Part shown: piece by piece, positions 62,878 through 64,000 of the stretch
Position numbering within the stretch: the first letter of the stretch is position 1
Layout of the letters: every line of letters begins with the position of its first letter
Source: Comamonas suwonensis
GTDB lineage: Bacteria; Pseudomonadota; Gammaproteobacteria; Burkholderiales; Burkholderiaceae_C
Reading direction: 5' to 3'
DNA length: 64,000 nucleotides
Assembly: GCF_012844455.2 (NCBI RefSeq)
Contig: NZ_JABBCQ020000011.1
Coordinates: forward strand, 62,001-126,000
Program-made: the position numbers and the translations under genes
The notes under the pieces: generated by a model
The model's input: only the letters and a program-made list of their open reading frames with translations
What the model was told of the DNA's origin: nothing
Databases searched by the model: none

Positions 62878-63453
62878 ATGTCTTTGATCAATACACAAGT
62901 TCAACCGTTCAAGACCGAAGCTTATGTGAACCGCAACGGCAAGGGTGAATTCATCACCGTGACCGAAGAGAGCCTGAAGGGTAAGTGGTCGGTTCTGATT
63001 TTCATGCCCGCAGCCTTCACCTTCAACTGCCCCACCGAAATCGAAGACGCAGCGGACAACTACGCTGAGTTCCAGAAAGCTGGCGCTGAGGTCTACATCG
63101 TGACAACCGACACCCACTTCTCGCACAAGGTGTGGCACGAAACTTCCGACGCCGTGGGCAAGGCCAAGTTCCCTCTGGTGGGCGATCCTACACACCAGCT
63201 GACCAACGCTTTCGGCGTGCACATCCCTGAAGAAGGTCTGGCTCTGCGCGGTACTTTCGTGATCAACCCCGATGGCGTGATCAAGACCATGGAAGTGCAC
63301 TCCAACGAAATCGCCCGTGACGTGTCGGAAACTCTGCGCAAGCTGAAGGCAGCTCAGTTCACCGCCGCTCACCCCGGTCAAGTGTGCCCCGCCAAGTGGA
63401 AGGAAGGCGCCAACACGATCACTCCTTCGCTGGACTTGGTTGGCAAGATCTAA
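62878..63453 (+). CDS. ahpC: Alkyl hydroperoxide reductase subunit C (peroxiredoxin)
   Basis: 191-residue typical two-Cys peroxiredoxin reducing hydrogen peroxide and organic hydroperoxides. The peroxidatic Cys is in AAFTFNCPTEIED and the resolving Cys in HPGQVCPAKW; both are present. The starting segment SLINTQVQPFKTEAY matches the enterobacterial form. A good ribosome site (CAAGGAAA) precedes the ATG. Codons are strongly biased, consistent with high expression. AhpF, its reductase, begins at 63629. Confidence 0.97.
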   Translation: MSLINTQVQPFKTEAYVNRNGKGEFITVTEESLKGKWSVLIFMPAAFTFNCPTEIEDAADNYAEFQKAGAEVYIVTTDTHFSHKVWHETSDAVGKAKFPLVGDPTHQLTNAFGVHIPEEGLALRGTFVINPDGVIKTMEVHSNEIARDVSETLRKLKAAQFTAAHPGQVCPAKWKEGANTITPSLDLVGKI

Positions 63454-63490
63454 GCCTGATTGCTATCGGCTGAGCGCGCAGGCGCTCTGA

Positions 63491-63548
63491 AAGCCGGACG
63501 ACGCTCAGGCACCCGGTGTCCGTTCGTCCGGCTTTTTTACGCCCAGTT
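63491..63548 (+). terminator. Hairpin with T run between ahpC and ahpF
   Basis: AAGCCGGACGA and TCGTCCGGCTT form an 11-bp stem with a 32-base loop followed by TTTT. It may partly end transcription, keeping ahpF below ahpC. Confidence 0.65.
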
Positions 63549-63628
63549 TTTGCTTTATGGGCGGGCAAGTGGCTAGAAACCACCTTGCTGCACTGCATCA
63601 ACAACTCAAAATTCAAAGGAATCCACCA

Positions 63629-64000
63629 TGCTTGACAATCAACTCAAAGCCCAACTCGCCGCCTATCTGGAACGTGTGCAGCAGCCGTTTGAGCTGGTGG
63701 CTTCTCTGGATGACAGCGAGACCAGCGCCCAGATGCGCGATCTGCTGCAAACCATCCAGTCCCTGCGCAGCGACAAGATCACGCTGCGCACCGATGGCAA
63801 CGACGCCCGCAAGCCCTCGTTCCTGCTGCAGCGCAAGGGCACTGACACCCAGCTGCGCTTTGCCGGACTGCCCCTGGGCCACGAGTTCACTTCGCTGGTG
63901 CTGGCGCTGCTGTGGACGGGTGGCCATCCACCCAAGGTGGAGCAGGATCTGATTGACCAGATCAAGTCTCTGGACGGCGACTATAACTTCGACGTCTACA
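63629..64000 (+). CDS. ahpF: Alkyl hydroperoxide reductase subunit F (5' part)
   Basis: The first 124 residues of the flavoprotein that reduces AhpC with NADH, cut by the window end. It begins [17 protein letters not shown] and includes [20 protein letters not shown] and [19 protein letters not shown] followed by GGHPPK. These match the thioredoxin-like N-terminal domain of AhpF. The FAD and NADH domains lie outside the window. The start follows AAAGGAATCCACC. Confidence 0.95.

Overview
The window looks like ordinary chromosome from a betaproteobacterium of the family Comamonadaceae, most likely Comamonas or a close relative. This is an inference from gene order (pyrG-kdsA-eno-ftsB, dapA-bamC, parE-lytic transglycosylase-parC), from the abundance of Bug-type solute-binding proteins, from the high G+C content, and from many copies of a short interspersed repeat I associate with this family. 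No rRNA, tRNA, CRISPR array, prophage or intact insertion sequence was seen. About 60 genes are supported, mostly housekeeping, tightly packed and often overlapping by 4 to 8 bases.

Layout. 1-2601: amiC (cut by the window edge) and tsaE on the minus strand, divergent from queG. 2662-9120: an AEC transporter, two orphan Bug proteins, an exported esterase, xerD and a Tat-exported orphan. 9223-12772: two tandem EAL/HDOD signalling proteins and a DUF455 protein. 12832-14396: a gamma carbonic anhydrase and Hsp33. 14439-19684 (minus): a small unknown gene, then ftsB, eno, kdsA and pyrG. 19798-23061: coaBC, dut and two unknown membrane proteins. 23068-26274: a PhoQ/PhoP-like two-component pair between PepSY proteins. 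26564-28723: a glycine-zipper lipoprotein, a SlyD-like isomerase and a DUF2076 protein.

28859-36289 is the most system-like region: an aldehyde dehydrogenase and a complete branched-chain-amino-acid-type ABC importer (two ATPases, two permeases, one binding protein) in one direction, divergent from an AraC-family regulator. A 22-bp-spaced direct repeat lies in the shared promoter region. I read it as an uptake and oxidation locus for an aromatic or other aldehyde-yielding compound.

36700-42125: a JmjC-type ribosomal oxygenase, a repetitive Ala/Pro lipoprotein, bamC, dapA, a decayed stretch and a methyltransferase. 42199-53735: an SDR, a 43-residue membrane protein, an MFS transporter, parE, a lytic transglycosylase, parC, a chemotaxis receptor, pdxY and a RidA protein. 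53932-59007: comEC and an ATP-grasp/alpha-E pair. 59082-61953: a ureidoglycolate lyase gene, an MFS transporter and a FadR-type regulator, with two matching palindromic operators between the divergent genes. 62006-64000: bacterioferritin, ahpC and the start of ahpF (iron storage and peroxide defence).

No clearly undescribed system emerged. The best leads are the AraC/ABC/aldehyde dehydrogenase locus, the paired operators in the allA region, interspersed repeats lying inside coding sequences (comEC and a methyltransferase gene), and several small unrecognised genes.
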